Virus record (IMG/VR): IMGVR_UViG_3300042453_000418
Location: 1 to 23,141 of that record
DNA from: a virus
Length of the DNA stretch: 23,141 nucleotides
Strand: one strand, 5' to 3'
Shown piece by piece: positions 1-6,997 of this stretch (positions are counted from its first letter, which is position 1; every line of letters starts with the position of its first letter). Made by a program: the position numbers and the translations under genes. The notes under the pieces are model-generated. The model did not search any database. It worked only from the letters and a program-made list of their open reading frames with translations, and was not told the origin of the DNA.

Positions 1-2066
1 CTAAATCGTTCCAAATTCTAAGTTCTGGATTATATGCAAACAAGATCAAGGCAATTATCCGTGAATTATCTTGTAATGCCTATGATTCGCATGTTGCCGC
101 AGGTAAAGCGAATCTTCCATTCGAAGTCCATCTTCCGAATAAACTAGAGACTTGGTTCTCGATTCGAGATTATGGTGTTGGTCTATCACATGATGATGTG
201 GTTAATATCTATACAACTTATTTCGAATCTACAAAGACTTCTTCTAATGAATTTGTTGGTGCATTAGGTCTTGGTTCTAAATCACCATTCAGCTACACAG
301 ATAATTTCACTGTGACTGCTATCAAGAATGGACGGAAAGGAATCTATTCTGCATTCATTAATGAATTTGGTGTTCCCAGTATTGCTCTTATGTCGGAATC
401 TTCCACCGAAGAATTAACTGGTGTTGAAGTTAAGATGTCTGTCACAAATTCTGATGATATTCATAAATTTCTTTCTGAAGCTGTTAATGTTTACGTCTGG
501 TTCAAGACAAAACCGAAGGTTACTGGATCTTCTGTTTTCCAAGATAATATGAAATATGCCGAGATTAAGTTCCTGGAAATGGATATTATTCCTGGTGTAC
601 ATCGATTCGATAAAGCTTATGCAGCCAGGTCTTATGCAGTAATGGGTAATATCTCGTATCCTATCGATGTTCCGAATGCAGAAACGAATCTCGGAAATCT
701 GAAGAATCTGTTGGAATATGGTCTGGTTATGAATTTTGAGATCGGCGAATTAGATTTCCAGGCTTCTCGAGAAGGTTTATCATATAATCAACAAACTATC
801 GATGCTATTAAAAGTAAATTAGAATTGTTGAGTTCTAAGTTGTATTCTCTGTTTTTAGAGCGAGCCAGTAAGATTGATCAGAATAAATGGGTGTTCACAA
901 GATGGTTACTATCTTCTGATAAATTTTGGAAGTCTTCTGCACTTCGATATGCAAAGGATAATCCCTCAGATCTGTATAATCTTGATCATTTCGGACAACA
1001 TCTCTATGTTAGAGAAATTTCTGTTTCAGAAAGCAAGCTGCAAGAGTTGAATATTAAAGTTACATTACTATATCGTTTATCCAAGAAAACAGCCAGAACA
1101 TATAAAGATCAAGATATCAAATTCAATTATGCTATTACCGATTACATTTTCTTCATAAACGATACTAATAAAGGTGCCGTAGAACGTGTAAAATCTGAAT
1201 TGTTGAACAACACATCTGTTTTTGGAAATTATTATGTTGTTATCGAGAAGATCGATAAGACTAAGGATATGCAGATTGATGAATATTTCAATCTGATTCA
1301 CAATCCTCCAAAATCTTTAATTCGCAAAGTTTCTGAATTACAGAATCTCAACACAACAAAGAGGAAGACTGACGTTCGAATTGTCAGATTGGTTGAGGAT
1401 CGTAGTCGAAATAGATCTTTCACAGATCTAATCTGGCGTGAAGAATCTAATCTTGATATTATTGATGATCCGAATAAAGAATTCTATTACATTCCACTAA
1501 ATGGATTCACCCCAGTAACAACTAAGATCCTTTCATTAGATTTCAAAGATGCGATTCGGAGAATTAAATCTTCGAGATTGGATCCTAATATTGTGGTTTA
1601 TGGTGTTCGCAAAGCAGATATCGAACGAGTAAAGACTATGAATAATTGGATTAATGTTGAAGATTATATCGATTCGTTAATCCAAAAGAATAAAGAAGAT
1701 CTTCTTCGCAGCAGTGTTACAATTGACAAGATCTATGAGATTGCGTTCAGCAACAAAAGATTGATGTCGGCATTGTCCGAAGGATCCTTGTTTAAGGTTA
1801 CATCAGAATTAATGAATCCGAAGATTCGATATTCGATGTATAATTTAGAGAAAATTCTACTTGACTTCGATCCCGATTTTTTAGTAGAATATAATAACTA
1901 TCGAACAGTTGCCAAAAATAGTGTGAAAACCTTAAACACTAAGTATCCAATGCTGCAGATTTTACAAGAATATCAGATTGATAGTTCTGAGAAGATTATT
2001 GCGGATTATATCAACTTAATTGACAAGACAGAAGAACAGAGGAAGACATTATGTACCCATATCTAA
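1..2066 (+). CDS. rIIA: rIIA-like GHKL ATPase-fold protein (5' partial)
   Basis: The reading frame is already open at the left edge (first full codon at base 3), so the start is outside the window; about 687 residues are present, against roughly 725 for T4 rIIA. The N-terminal part shows GHKL (Hsp90/gyrase/MutL-type) ATP-binding motifs: the N box RELSCNAYDSH near base 60, the DxGxG-type motif IRDYGVGLS near base 165, and the glycine-rich lid GALGLGSKSPF near base 260. This order, followed by a long non-conserved C-terminal region, is that of T4 rIIA, a membrane-associated protein needed for growth on lambda lysogens and linked to lysis timing. Its molecular function is still not settled. It overlaps rIIB by 16 bases, the same adjacency as in T4, which supports both assignments. 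ATP binding is inferred from motifs only. Confidence 0.9.
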   Translation, partial: KSFQILSSGLYANKIKAIIRELSCNAYDSHVAAGKANLPFEVHLPNKLETWFSIRDYGVGLSHDDVVNIYTTYFESTKTSSNEFVGALGLGSKSPFSYTDNFTVTAIKNGRKGIYSAFINEFGVPSIALMSESSTEELTGVEVKMSVTNSDDIHKFLSEAVNVYVWFKTKPKVTGSSVFQDNMKYAEIKFLEMDIIPGVHRFDKAYAARSYAVMGNISYPIDVPNAETNLGNLKNLLEYGLVMNFEIGELDFQASREGLSYNQQTIDAIKSKLELLSSKLYSLFLERASKIDQNKWVFTRWLLSSDKFWKSSALRYAKDNPSDLYNLDHFGQHLYVREISVSESKLQELNIKVTLLYRLSKKTARTYKDQDIKFNYAITDYIFFINDTNKGAVERVKSELLNNTSVFGNYYVVIEKIDKTKDMQIDEYFNLIHNPPKSLIRKVSELQNLNTTKRKTDVRIVRLVEDRSRNRSFTDLIWREESNLDIIDDPNKEFYYIPLNGFTPVTTKILSLDFKDAIRRIKSSRLDPNIVVYGVRKADIERVKTMNNWINVEDYIDSLIQKNKEDLLRSSVTIDKIYEIAFSNKRLMSALSEGSLFKVTSELMNPKIRYSMYNLEKILLDFDPDFLVEYNNYRTVAKNSVKTLNTKYPMLQILQEYQIDSSEKIIADYINLIDKTEEQRKTLCTHI

Positions 2067-2851
2067 TTCAAGGAAATAACATTGTTATTGTTATCGATAA
2101 CAATTCTCACACAATCAACAAGCAACACATCTCTTATCAAAAGATCGTCGATGCGATCAAGGCCAGTGATTGGGAATCCGTTAAAGAATTAATCGAACCA
2201 ACTAAGTCTCTAGTAGATTATGGTCTGAACAACATCAAGATCGAAGGTGGTGAATTATATTGGAGAGGAGAAGTTTTCGCAAACGCTCTTTCTGATAAGA
2301 TTATTGAGATGTACCGTGAAGGCTTTCCGATTGATCCTATGATTGCTTTCATGGAAAATCTGATGTCAAATCCTTCACATCGTTCTGTTAAGGAACTTTA
2401 TCGATTCTTAGAGCGTGGAAATCTTCCGATTACTTCAGACGGCTGTTTCTTGGCTTATAAGAAAGTTCGAGCTGATTATAAGGACGTCCATAGTGGAACT
2501 ATCGACAATAGTGTAGGACAAATTGTTGAAATGGAACGCAATAAGGTAGATGATGATAAGGATCGAACTTGTAGTTCAGGTTTACATTTCTGTTCTCAAG
2601 ATTATCTCAACCACTTTGGTGGTGAGCGGATTATGATTCTTAAGATTAATCCACGTGACGTTGTTTCTGTTCCATCAGACTACAACGATACAAAGGGACG
2701 TTGCTGCCGATATGAAGTGATTGGTGAATTGACAGGATCACAGAAGCCTGGTACTGTATTCACAAAACCAGTACAAGATAATATCGATGAGGAAGTAGAC
2801 GAAGATCTTTCTTACGATGAATATTGGGATCAACCAGAGTATGGTGATTGA
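2051..2851 (+). CDS. rIIB: rIIB-like protein
   Basis: A 266-residue protein (T4 rIIB is 312) directly after and overlapping rIIA. The start at 2051 is set by an AGAGGA Shine-Dalgarno element about 8 bases upstream, inside the end of rIIA, suggesting translational coupling. The C-terminal half carries features typical of rIIB-family proteins: the DGCFLAYKKVRADYKDVHSG segment around residues 131-150, a CSSGLHFCSQDYL segment around residue 175, and an acidic tail rich in Asp and Glu. In T4, rIIA and rIIB act together at the membrane in rapid lysis and in resisting lambda Rex exclusion. The same job is inferred here from family and gene order. A GAAA-capped hairpin follows the stop codon and may end or stabilise the rII transcript. 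Confidence 0.88.
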   Translation: MYPYLIQGNNIVIVIDNNSHTINKQHISYQKIVDAIKASDWESVKELIEPTKSLVDYGLNNIKIEGGELYWRGEVFANALSDKIIEMYREGFPIDPMIAFMENLMSNPSHRSVKELYRFLERGNLPITSDGCFLAYKKVRADYKDVHSGTIDNSVGQIVEMERNKVDDDKDRTCSSGLHFCSQDYLNHFGGERIMILKINPRDVVSVPSDYNDTKGRCCRYEVIGELTGSQKPGTVFTKPVQDNIDEEVDEDLSYDEYWDQPEYGD

Positions 2852-2860
2852 GAAGGAATG

Positions 2861-2880
2861 GGGGGATAGAAATATCCCTC
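2861..2880 (+). other. GNRA-capped RNA hairpin just after rIIB
   Basis: GGGGGATA (2861-2868) pairs with TATCCCTC (2873-2880) around a GAAA tetraloop, giving eight base pairs with one G-U wobble. It begins 10 bases after the rIIB stop. No T-run follows, so it is not a classic intrinsic terminator; it may protect the 3' end of the rII mRNA or attenuate transcription. Confidence 0.45.
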
Positions 2881-2892
2881 CAAATTATAACT

Positions 2893-3117
2893 ATGATTAG
2901 ACCTACAAAATATAATAGAGTTAGACATCAGGCATCAGGAAATTTCCTATCAAACTACTCTTTCTATGGCAAATCCTATAGTGGTTTCAGAAATACTTCT
3001 TCTTCTTTCTCGAATAAAATTGCTTGTTTTTCAGGAACATTCCATCTTGCAAGATGCGGATCATTTTCTGGATCGATGACGACGAGAGCATCTTTTTCTG
3101 GAAAATTTAGTTTCTAA
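2893..3117 (+). CDS. hypothetical small Ser/Phe/Gly-rich protein
   Basis: The frame encodes 74 residues from the ATG at 2893. A TTG at 2848 in the same frame would add 15 residues, but it overlaps the end of rIIB and would place the 2861-2880 hairpin inside the coding region, so I prefer the ATG. Neither start has a convincing Shine-Dalgarno site. The product is basic and strongly biased towards Ser, Phe, Gly and Arg, with a recurring FSG/SFSG pattern in the second half (FSGTFH, SFSGSM, SFSGKFSF) and two cysteines. I recognise no family. It lies between the rIIB hairpin and the promoter at 3121-3149. It may not be expressed. Confidence 0.35.
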   Translation: MIRPTKYNRVRHQASGNFLSNYSFYGKSYSGFRNTSSSFSNKIACFSGTFHLARCGSFSGSMTTRASFSGKFSF

Positions 3118-3120
3118 TGC

Positions 3121-3149
3121 TTGACATTCCAACCCCACTATAGTATAAT
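3121..3149 (+). promoter_or_regulatory. perfect consensus sigma-70 promoter
   Basis: TTGACA (3121-3126) and TATAAT (3144-3149) are separated by exactly 17 bases, so both hexamers and the spacer match the bacterial sigma-70 consensus. It faces the plus-strand deaminase gene. The expected start of transcription, about 7 bases after the -10 box (near 3156), lies within a few bases of the ATG at 3158. It probably drives early host-polymerase transcription of the deaminase-to-ClpP gene run. Confidence 0.85.
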
Positions 3150-3157
3150 AGTTCTAT

Positions 3158-3577
3158 ATGGAAAGCGAACTGAAGATCTCTCGGATCTTCTCAATTCTGA
3201 AAGAGGTGGCTATTGCCACCCCAAAAGTTGCTGGTGCGAAAGTATCAGCAGCTATCGTCTACAAAAATAGAATTATTTCGATCGGCGTGAATTCCATGAA
3301 ATCCTCGCCACTACAGGCCAAATATGCAGCTAATAAAGATCTATCTATTTTCCTTCATGCTGAAATTGCAGCAATTAAGAATGCGCTACGTCAATTGGAT
3401 GTAGAAGATTTCCCTAAAACTACTCTGTTTATTTGTCGAGCAAAAACAGATATCCTGACTAATAAAATGACATTCGGAATGTCAAAACCTTGTCCTGGTT
3501 GCCAACGTGCTATCGCAGAATTCGGAATTAAGCGTGCAATCTATACACTTGATGATTCTGGATGGGAGGTGATCTGA
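3158..3577 (+). CDS. cytidine/deoxycytidylate deaminase family protein
   Basis: A 139-residue zinc-dependent deaminase of the cytidine/dCMP deaminase superfamily. The catalytic motif H67-A-E69 (LHAEIAAIKNA) and the second zinc motif P-C112-P-G-C115 (KPCPGCQRAI) are both intact: His and two Cys would bind zinc and Glu69 would act as proton shuttle. The N-terminal AAIVYKNRIISIGVNSMKSSP segment fits the start of the fold. It is shorter than T4 dCMP deaminase (193 residues), and whether the substrate is dCMP, a nucleoside or a nucleic acid cannot be told from sequence. Nucleotide-pool synthesis is the most likely role. The next upstream feature is a perfect promoter whose predicted RNA start almost coincides with this ATG, and no Shine-Dalgarno site is present, so the mRNA may be leaderless. 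The stop overlaps the uvsE start (TGATG). Confidence 0.82.
   Translation: MESELKISRIFSILKEVAIATPKVAGAKVSAAIVYKNRIISIGVNSMKSSPLQAKYAANKDLSIFLHAEIAAIKNALRQLDVEDFPKTTLFICRAKTDILTNKMTFGMSKPCPGCQRAIAEFGIKRAIYTLDDSGWEVI
3565..3574 (+). promoter_or_regulatory. extended Shine-Dalgarno site that sets the uvsE start
   Basis: GGAGGTGATC is complementary over ten bases to the 3' end of bacterial 16S rRNA. The GGAGG core lies 7 bases before the ATG at 3577, so translation should start there and not at the in-frame ATG at 3562, which lies upstream of the site. Confidence 0.8.
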
Positions 3578-4488
3578 TGATCCATGCGGGATATTGTTGC
3601 ATAAATCTGACACTTCAAAAATCTTTAGGGATCACTTCTAATAGAACTATGCGTCGTGATACTTTCTTACAGAAAGGCATCGGATATGCATCTGATCTTA
3701 TTCTCGAGAATGTCTCTGATCTGCTAAGGATTGTTGATTGGAACGGTCAGAACAAAATCAAGAATTTCAGAATGTCTTCTAATATGTTTCCATGGGCTTC
3801 AGAATACACTCTCGAAGATCTTCCCAAATGGTCTAAGATTAAAGGAATCTTGAAAGAAACAGGATCTCTTGCGAAAGAATATGACATGCGATTATCTTTC
3901 CATCCTGGTCCTTTTGTGAAATTAGGATCAGCGAAAGAAGCTGTTGTTGATAATTCGATAAAAGAATTAGAGATCCATAACAATATCATGAATCATATGG
4001 GTCTTGAAGCAAGTTCTTATTATCCAATTAATATCCATGTCGGGATGTCTTATTCTGAAGAAGTCTCTGACAGATTCTGTGCTTCTTTTCTGAGATTATC
4101 CGATACAATGAAAAAGAGACTGGTTGTGGAGAATGACGACAAAGCATCGTCATATTCGACTTCTCATCTATTCTTGGATATCCATTCGAAGATCGGAATT
4201 CCTATCACATTTGACTATTTCCACCATTCGTTATATAATGGTAATGAATGGGAGTTAACTGAAGAAGAAGCTTTTGAGATGGCTTATTCGACTTGGGATA
4301 CAATTCCTCTATTCCATTATTCTGAATCGAAAGCATTACATGAAGGAATTGATTGTAATGAGACTGCACACTCAGATTATATCAATTCATTGCCTTCCGA
4401 TTATGGAAAGGACATCTATCTAGATATCGAAGCAAAAGCGAAAGATTTGGCGATTATTAAGATTCTACAGGAGAAAGTACAATGTTAG
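3577..4488 (+). CDS. uvsE: UV damage endonuclease (UvsE/UVDE family)
   Basis: A 303-residue TIM-barrel protein of the UVDE family, which nicks DNA 5' to pyrimidine dimers and other UV lesions using divalent metal ions. Family segments appear in order: GYCCINLTL at the N-terminus, FRMSSNMFPWAS, MRLSFHPGPFVKLGS, INIHVG, RLVVENDD, PITFDYFHH and a late HYSES...AHSDYI. The conserved His, Glu and Asp residues in these are the expected metal ligands. The start is fixed by the extended Shine-Dalgarno site at 3565-3574 and overlaps the deaminase stop. T4 repairs dimers with the unrelated DenV glycosylase, so this would be a functional substitute. The stop overlaps the next small gene (ATG inside AATGTTAG). 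Confidence 0.88.
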   Translation: MIHAGYCCINLTLQKSLGITSNRTMRRDTFLQKGIGYASDLILENVSDLLRIVDWNGQNKIKNFRMSSNMFPWASEYTLEDLPKWSKIKGILKETGSLAKEYDMRLSFHPGPFVKLGSAKEAVVDNSIKELEIHNNIMNHMGLEASSYYPINIHVGMSYSEEVSDRFCASFLRLSDTMKKRLVVENDDKASSYSTSHLFLDIHSKIGIPITFDYFHHSLYNGNEWELTEEEAFEMAYSTWDTIPLFHYSESKALHEGIDCNETAHSDYINSLPSDYGKDIYLDIEAKAKDLAIIKILQEKVQC

Positions 4489-4646
4489 TGACATATTCTA
4501 AGAATTATTTTTCGATCTACACTAAGGATAATGCTTCCGTTCGAATTAAGACTAATGAGAAGAATTTCGATGAGATTCTGACTCTATTCCTAGATGTAGA
4601 TCAGACGAAAGAAAAGAAGCGGCCACGCAAGATTCGGTTTGAATAG
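4482..4646 (+). CDS. hypothetical 54-residue protein
   Basis: A short frame beginning MLVTYSKNYFSIYTKD and ending KEKKRPRKIRFE. Its ATG at 4482 overlaps the last codons of uvsE in another frame and is preceded by AGGAGA 7 bases upstream, a good ribosome binding site. The next gene starts 8 bases after its stop, so it fills the interval between uvsE and the SPFH gene in a compact operon. The central part is mixed polar and acidic and the C-terminus is very basic, which could favour nucleic acid binding. I recognise no family. Confidence 0.6.
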   Translation: MLVTYSKNYFSIYTKDNASVRIKTNEKNFDEILTLFLDVDQTKEKKRPRKIRFE

Positions 4647-4654
4647 GAGAAAAT

Positions 4655-5446
4655 ATGTATAAGCTTAGTTCGATGATTTTGATGATGATTATTTTGGTCT
4701 TTGGAACTTCTTGTTCTAGGGTTAACGTAGATCTTGGACATGAAGCAGTCTTAATCTACAAGCCATGGTTTTTCGGTCATGGTGGTGTTGAGAAGGAACC
4801 TGTCAAGCCAGGTTCTATCTTTGTCGCATTATCTACAGATTCATATGAATTAGACATGAGACCAATTAAGTTCGATGAACCTTTCGACGATATTATGCCG
4901 AAGGACAATAATCCAGTAGATTATCATGCCTCTGTTCGGTTACAGATTACTGATTCTGTTGGTTTGTTGAGTAAGTTTGGAACAGATTACTACAAGAATA
5001 ATATTCAACGTGCTTTCCAGACTATGAATCGTAATCAAGTAAGACAGTACTCAATGCCAGAATTAGCTCTACAACAAGAAGTAGTCGAGAAAGTTGAGCG
5101 TGAATTAGAGAAAGAACTACAAGAATATGTAGATCGTTTTAAGATTCCTGTTAAGATTTTAGACGTTTCTCTTGGTAAGATTTCACCTCAGAAAGAAATT
5201 ATCTCGGCTTATAATGAAACTGGTGTACAACAGCAGAGAGCAAAGACAGAAGCGCAACGTGCTAATGCAGAAGAGTCTCGCAAAGCTGCAGAGATTAAGC
5301 GAGCAGAAGCGGATCGAGCATATCAGGAAGCACGTGGTTTGACTCCTGATCAATATCTTAAGATGCTTCAGATTGAAGCCTGCTCTAAATCAAATTGCAC
5401 TATGATTATGGGTAGTAATGCTGTTCCGATGGTTAATGTGAAGTAA
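4655..5446 (+). CDS. SPFH/band-7 (stomatin-prohibitin) family lipoprotein
   Basis: A 263-residue protein. Residues 1-20 form a signal peptide (MYKLSSMILMMIILVFGTSC) ending in a weak lipobox with Cys20 as probable lipidation site, so the protein is likely anchored at the outer face of the inner membrane. Residues about 25-180 resemble an SPFH domain: a beta-rich start (HEAVLIYKPWFFG), VDYHASVRLQITD, and a helix containing Gln/Asn-rich and Glu-rich segments. Residues about 195-235 form the charged Ala/Glu/Arg coiled coil (QQRAKTEAQRANAEESRK) typical of prohibitins, HflK/HflC and flotillins, which oligomerise into membrane rings. Such proteins often control proteases or membrane domains. Here it is followed by a ClpP-like protease gene. 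Role in infection is unknown; changes to the envelope alongside rIIA/rIIB are possible. Confidence 0.8.
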   Translation: MYKLSSMILMMIILVFGTSCSRVNVDLGHEAVLIYKPWFFGHGGVEKEPVKPGSIFVALSTDSYELDMRPIKFDEPFDDIMPKDNNPVDYHASVRLQITDSVGLLSKFGTDYYKNNIQRAFQTMNRNQVRQYSMPELALQQEVVEKVERELEKELQEYVDRFKIPVKILDVSLGKISPQKEIISAYNETGVQQQRAKTEAQRANAEESRKAAEIKRAEADRAYQEARGLTPDQYLKMLQIEACSKSNCTMIMGSNAVPMVNVK

Positions 5447-5447
5447 C

Positions 5448-5612
5448 ATGAACAAATATAAATGCTCTTTCTATTGTGGTAAAGATAGATCGGTATTCAT
5501 GAGGGACTACGAGGTTCAGGCCTCCAGTCCCTTCGATGCATCCAGGATTGTTGAATCCCTTTATTCTTCTGATAAATATTTCCGTTGGAGTTCTATCCCA
5601 CAACCTAAATGA
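5448..5612 (+). CDS. hypothetical 54-residue protein with N-terminal CxxxC
   Basis: A short frame, MNKYKCSFYCGKDRSVF at the start and WSSIPQPK at the end. It begins 1 base after the SPFH stop and ends 8 bases before the ClpP-like start, so it fits the operon spacing exactly. The ribosome binding site is weak (GAAG close to the ATG), suggesting translation coupled to the upstream gene. Two cysteines, at residues 6 and 10, could hold a metal or a disulfide, but only two ligands are present. The middle (SSPFDASRIVESLYSS) could be a short helix. I recognise no family. Confidence 0.55.
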   Translation: MNKYKCSFYCGKDRSVFMRDYEVQASSPFDASRIVESLYSSDKYFRWSSIPQPK

Positions 5613-5620
5613 GGAACTAA

Positions 5621-6199
5621 ATGGAAAAGATCAATTCGAATACTGAAATTCCTAAGATGTATATTTCGTTCGAAGGAGCTGGATATTATCTGCTCTCAGG
5701 AGAGATTGATAACGAAAACACTTCTGATGCGATTAAGTATATCGTAGAAAGAAATTTAAATTTCCATGAACAAAGAGAATCTACTGAAATTAGAATGATG
5801 ATTAATTCTATTGGTGGCGATCTCTGTTCTGGATTCGCCCTGATTGATATTATGCGATCTTCAGAAATCGATGTCGCAACTTTTGGTCTTGGAACTATCG
5901 CTTCTGCAGGACTTGCTATTTTCATGGCTGGAAAGAAAGGAAAGAGATATATTACACAGAATACTTCTATCCTTTCACATCAATTCTCTTGGGGTTCTTT
6001 TGGAAAAGAACATGAATTGTATGCAAGAAATAAAGAGTTTGAATTAACTACCCAGAGAATGCTTGCTCATTATAAGAAGTGTACAGGATTGAATGAAAAG
6101 AAGGTAAGAGAAATTCTTTTGCCGTCTCACGATGTGTGGTTGTCAGCAGAAGAAGCCGTAAAGTATGGAATTGCTGACAAGATTGTAGAGTGGTATTAA
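5621..6199 (+). CDS. ClpP-like serine protease
   Basis: A 192-residue ClpP-fold protein. The catalytic triad can be placed by motif: Ser95 in TIASAG (ClpP AASMG), His120 in ILSHQF (ClpP MIHQP) and Asp171 in SHDVWLSAEEAVKYGIADKI (ClpP RDxFLSAxEAxEYGLID). Their spacing is almost the same as in E. coli ClpP (97/122/171). The substrate-binding glycine motif INSIGGDLCSG is also present. There is no signal peptide, so it should act in the cytoplasm. It could pair with host Clp ATPases, form its own tetradecamer, or process phage proteins; prohead maturation is more likely done by gp21 (10716-11357). Last gene of the plus-strand run, with an AGGA ribosome site about 7 bases upstream. Confidence 0.85.
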   Translation: MEKINSNTEIPKMYISFEGAGYYLLSGEIDNENTSDAIKYIVERNLNFHEQRESTEIRMMINSIGGDLCSGFALIDIMRSSEIDVATFGLGTIASAGLAIFMAGKKGKRYITQNTSILSHQFSWGSFGKEHELYARNKEFELTTQRMLAHYKKCTGLNEKKVREILLPSHDVWLSAEEAVKYGIADKIVEWY

Positions 6200-6206
6200 A
6201 ATGATG

Positions 6207-6234
6207 TGGGCGAAGGAATCAAACTCTTCGCCCA
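6207..6234. terminator. hairpin between convergent gene blocks, probable bidirectional terminator
   Basis: TGGGCGAAG (6207-6215) pairs perfectly with CTTCGCCCA (6226-6234) around a 10-base loop. It lies 7 bases after the ClpP-like stop and 28 bases after the stop of the converging minus-strand gene. On the minus strand it is followed by ATCATTTTAA, a modest T-run; on the plus strand only scattered Ts follow. Position between convergent operons supports terminator function. Confidence 0.6.
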
Positions 6235-6262
6235 TCACATTTATAGATTTGGTTTTTATTAG

Positions 6263-6589
6263 TTATTCAATTTCGCTATCGAATACTAATTTATATTCTT
6301 TTTGTTGGAAACCATCTTTTTGCGCTTCGGCCATGATTATAACGCTATTACCTTCAATAATTATCTCATAACCACTATGTTCTCCTTTAACACCACCTAA
6401 TGATTTTTCAAATTTTACACTCGAAACAATATCAGAAAGTTTGAAACCAGATGATACGATAGGTTCACCAGCTTTTGCTTCCGCAATTGTTGCTTCTACA
6501 ATTGCTCTGATGTAATTCTTGAGATCTGTGTCGGGTTTTGATTCAGAAATCGTGTTTAGATAATCTTTTTTGAAATTTTGTAGGTTCAT
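6263..6589 (-). CDS. small protein with shared N-terminal segment, candidate internal head protein
   Basis: A 108-residue protein. Its first 36 or so residues (MNLQNFKKDYLNTISESKPDTDLKNYIRAIVEA in two stretches) closely match the starts of three other proteins here (6628-6975, 6998-7336, 12568-12990), while the rest (GFKLSDIVSSVKFEKSLGG...) is unrelated to them. Residues I14-S-E16-S17 resemble the I/L-x-E cleavage site of T4-type prohead proteases. By analogy with T4 internal proteins, whose N-terminal targeting peptide ends in such a site, it may be packed in the prohead and trimmed by gp21. That is inference. An AAGGAG ribosome site lies about 6 bases before the ATG. It is the last gene of the operon headed by the GIY-YIG gene. 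Confidence 0.75.
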   Translation of the reverse strand: MNLQNFKKDYLNTISESKPDTDLKNYIRAIVEATIAEAKAGEPIVSSGFKLSDIVSSVKFEKSLGGVKGEHSGYEIIIEGNSVIIMAEAQKDGFQQKEYKLVFDSEIE

Positions 6590-6604
6590 GTAAACTCCTT
6601 ATAC

Positions 6605-6634
6605 TTATTTATTTATCCCTTATTTATTTATCCC
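6605..6634. repeat. perfect tandem repeat of 15 bases
   Basis: TTATTTATTTATCCC occurs twice with no gap (6605-6619 and 6620-6634). The second copy contains the stop codon of the minus-strand gene ending at 6628; the first lies in the gap before the next gene. On the minus strand each unit contains GATAAATA, one base off the late promoter consensus TATAAATA, so it could be a weak doubled late promoter for the gene starting at 6589, or simple slippage. Confidence 0.6.
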
Positions 6635-6975
6635 TTCATCAGCTTCCCATTCAGAGTTACTGAATGGGAAGGATAATTAGAACCATCAGAATCAGAAAAA
6701 ATGTAAGCAGTGTTCCCATCGATGACAATCGTCATATCTTTATAATTTCCGATCAATAGATCTTTTTCTAGAGGAGCTGGATAGAGTTCTTCATCTTCTC
6801 CAGTTAATGGTCTGAATTCAATTTTAATTAAATCTTTAAGTTTAATCGGAAGATTATTTTCCATTTCTTCTAAATTTTCTTCTACGATTGATCTGATGTA
6901 ATTCTTGAGATCTGAATCATCTGTCGATTCAGAGATAGTCTTTAGATATGCTTGTTTGAAATTCTCTAGATTCAT
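6628..6975 (-). CDS. small protein with shared N-terminal segment, candidate internal head protein
   Basis: A 115-residue protein starting MNLENFKQAYLKTISES. I chose the ATG at 6975 because homology with the sister genes begins exactly there; the frame stays open 43 codons further but that part overlaps the upstream gene and matches nothing. Residues 1-33 are identical to those of the protein at 6998-7336, then the sequences part completely (here ENLEEMENNLPIKLKDLIKIEFRP...). The putative cleavage site is I14-S-E16. The C-terminal part is acidic and looks like a small beta-rich domain (MTIVIDGNTAYIFSDSDG). Unlike its sisters it lacks a Shine-Dalgarno site: the 22-base gap after the upstream stop is A-rich. 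Translation may depend on coupling. Confidence 0.7.
   Translation of the reverse strand: MNLENFKQAYLKTISESTDDSDLKNYIRSIVEENLEEMENNLPIKLKDLIKIEFRPLTGEDEELYPAPLEKDLLIGNYKDMTIVIDGNTAYIFSDSDGSNYPSHSVTLNGKLMKG
6877..6975 (-). repeat. DNA repeat copy 1 encoding the shared N-terminal segment
   Basis: Bases 6877-6957 are identical to 7238-7318 (81 bases), and the following 18 bases up to the start codons (6958-6975 and 7319-7336) differ at only three positions. The two copies lie 361 bases apart in the same orientation. The conservation is at DNA level, silent sites included, so the copies are recent or kept alike by recombination. Confidence 0.9.
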
Positions 6976-6997
6976 GTTATTTAATTGTTTTTGATTT

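Noticed and set aside
2848-2850. TTG start of the small ORF after rIIB
   Set aside because: It overlaps rIIB, has no ribosome site at proper distance and would put a stable hairpin inside the coding sequence.
3158-3577. Reading the deaminase as an anti-host DNA or RNA editor
   Set aside because: The HAE and PCxxC motifs only show the superfamily; nothing in the sequence favours nucleic acid over nucleotide substrates.
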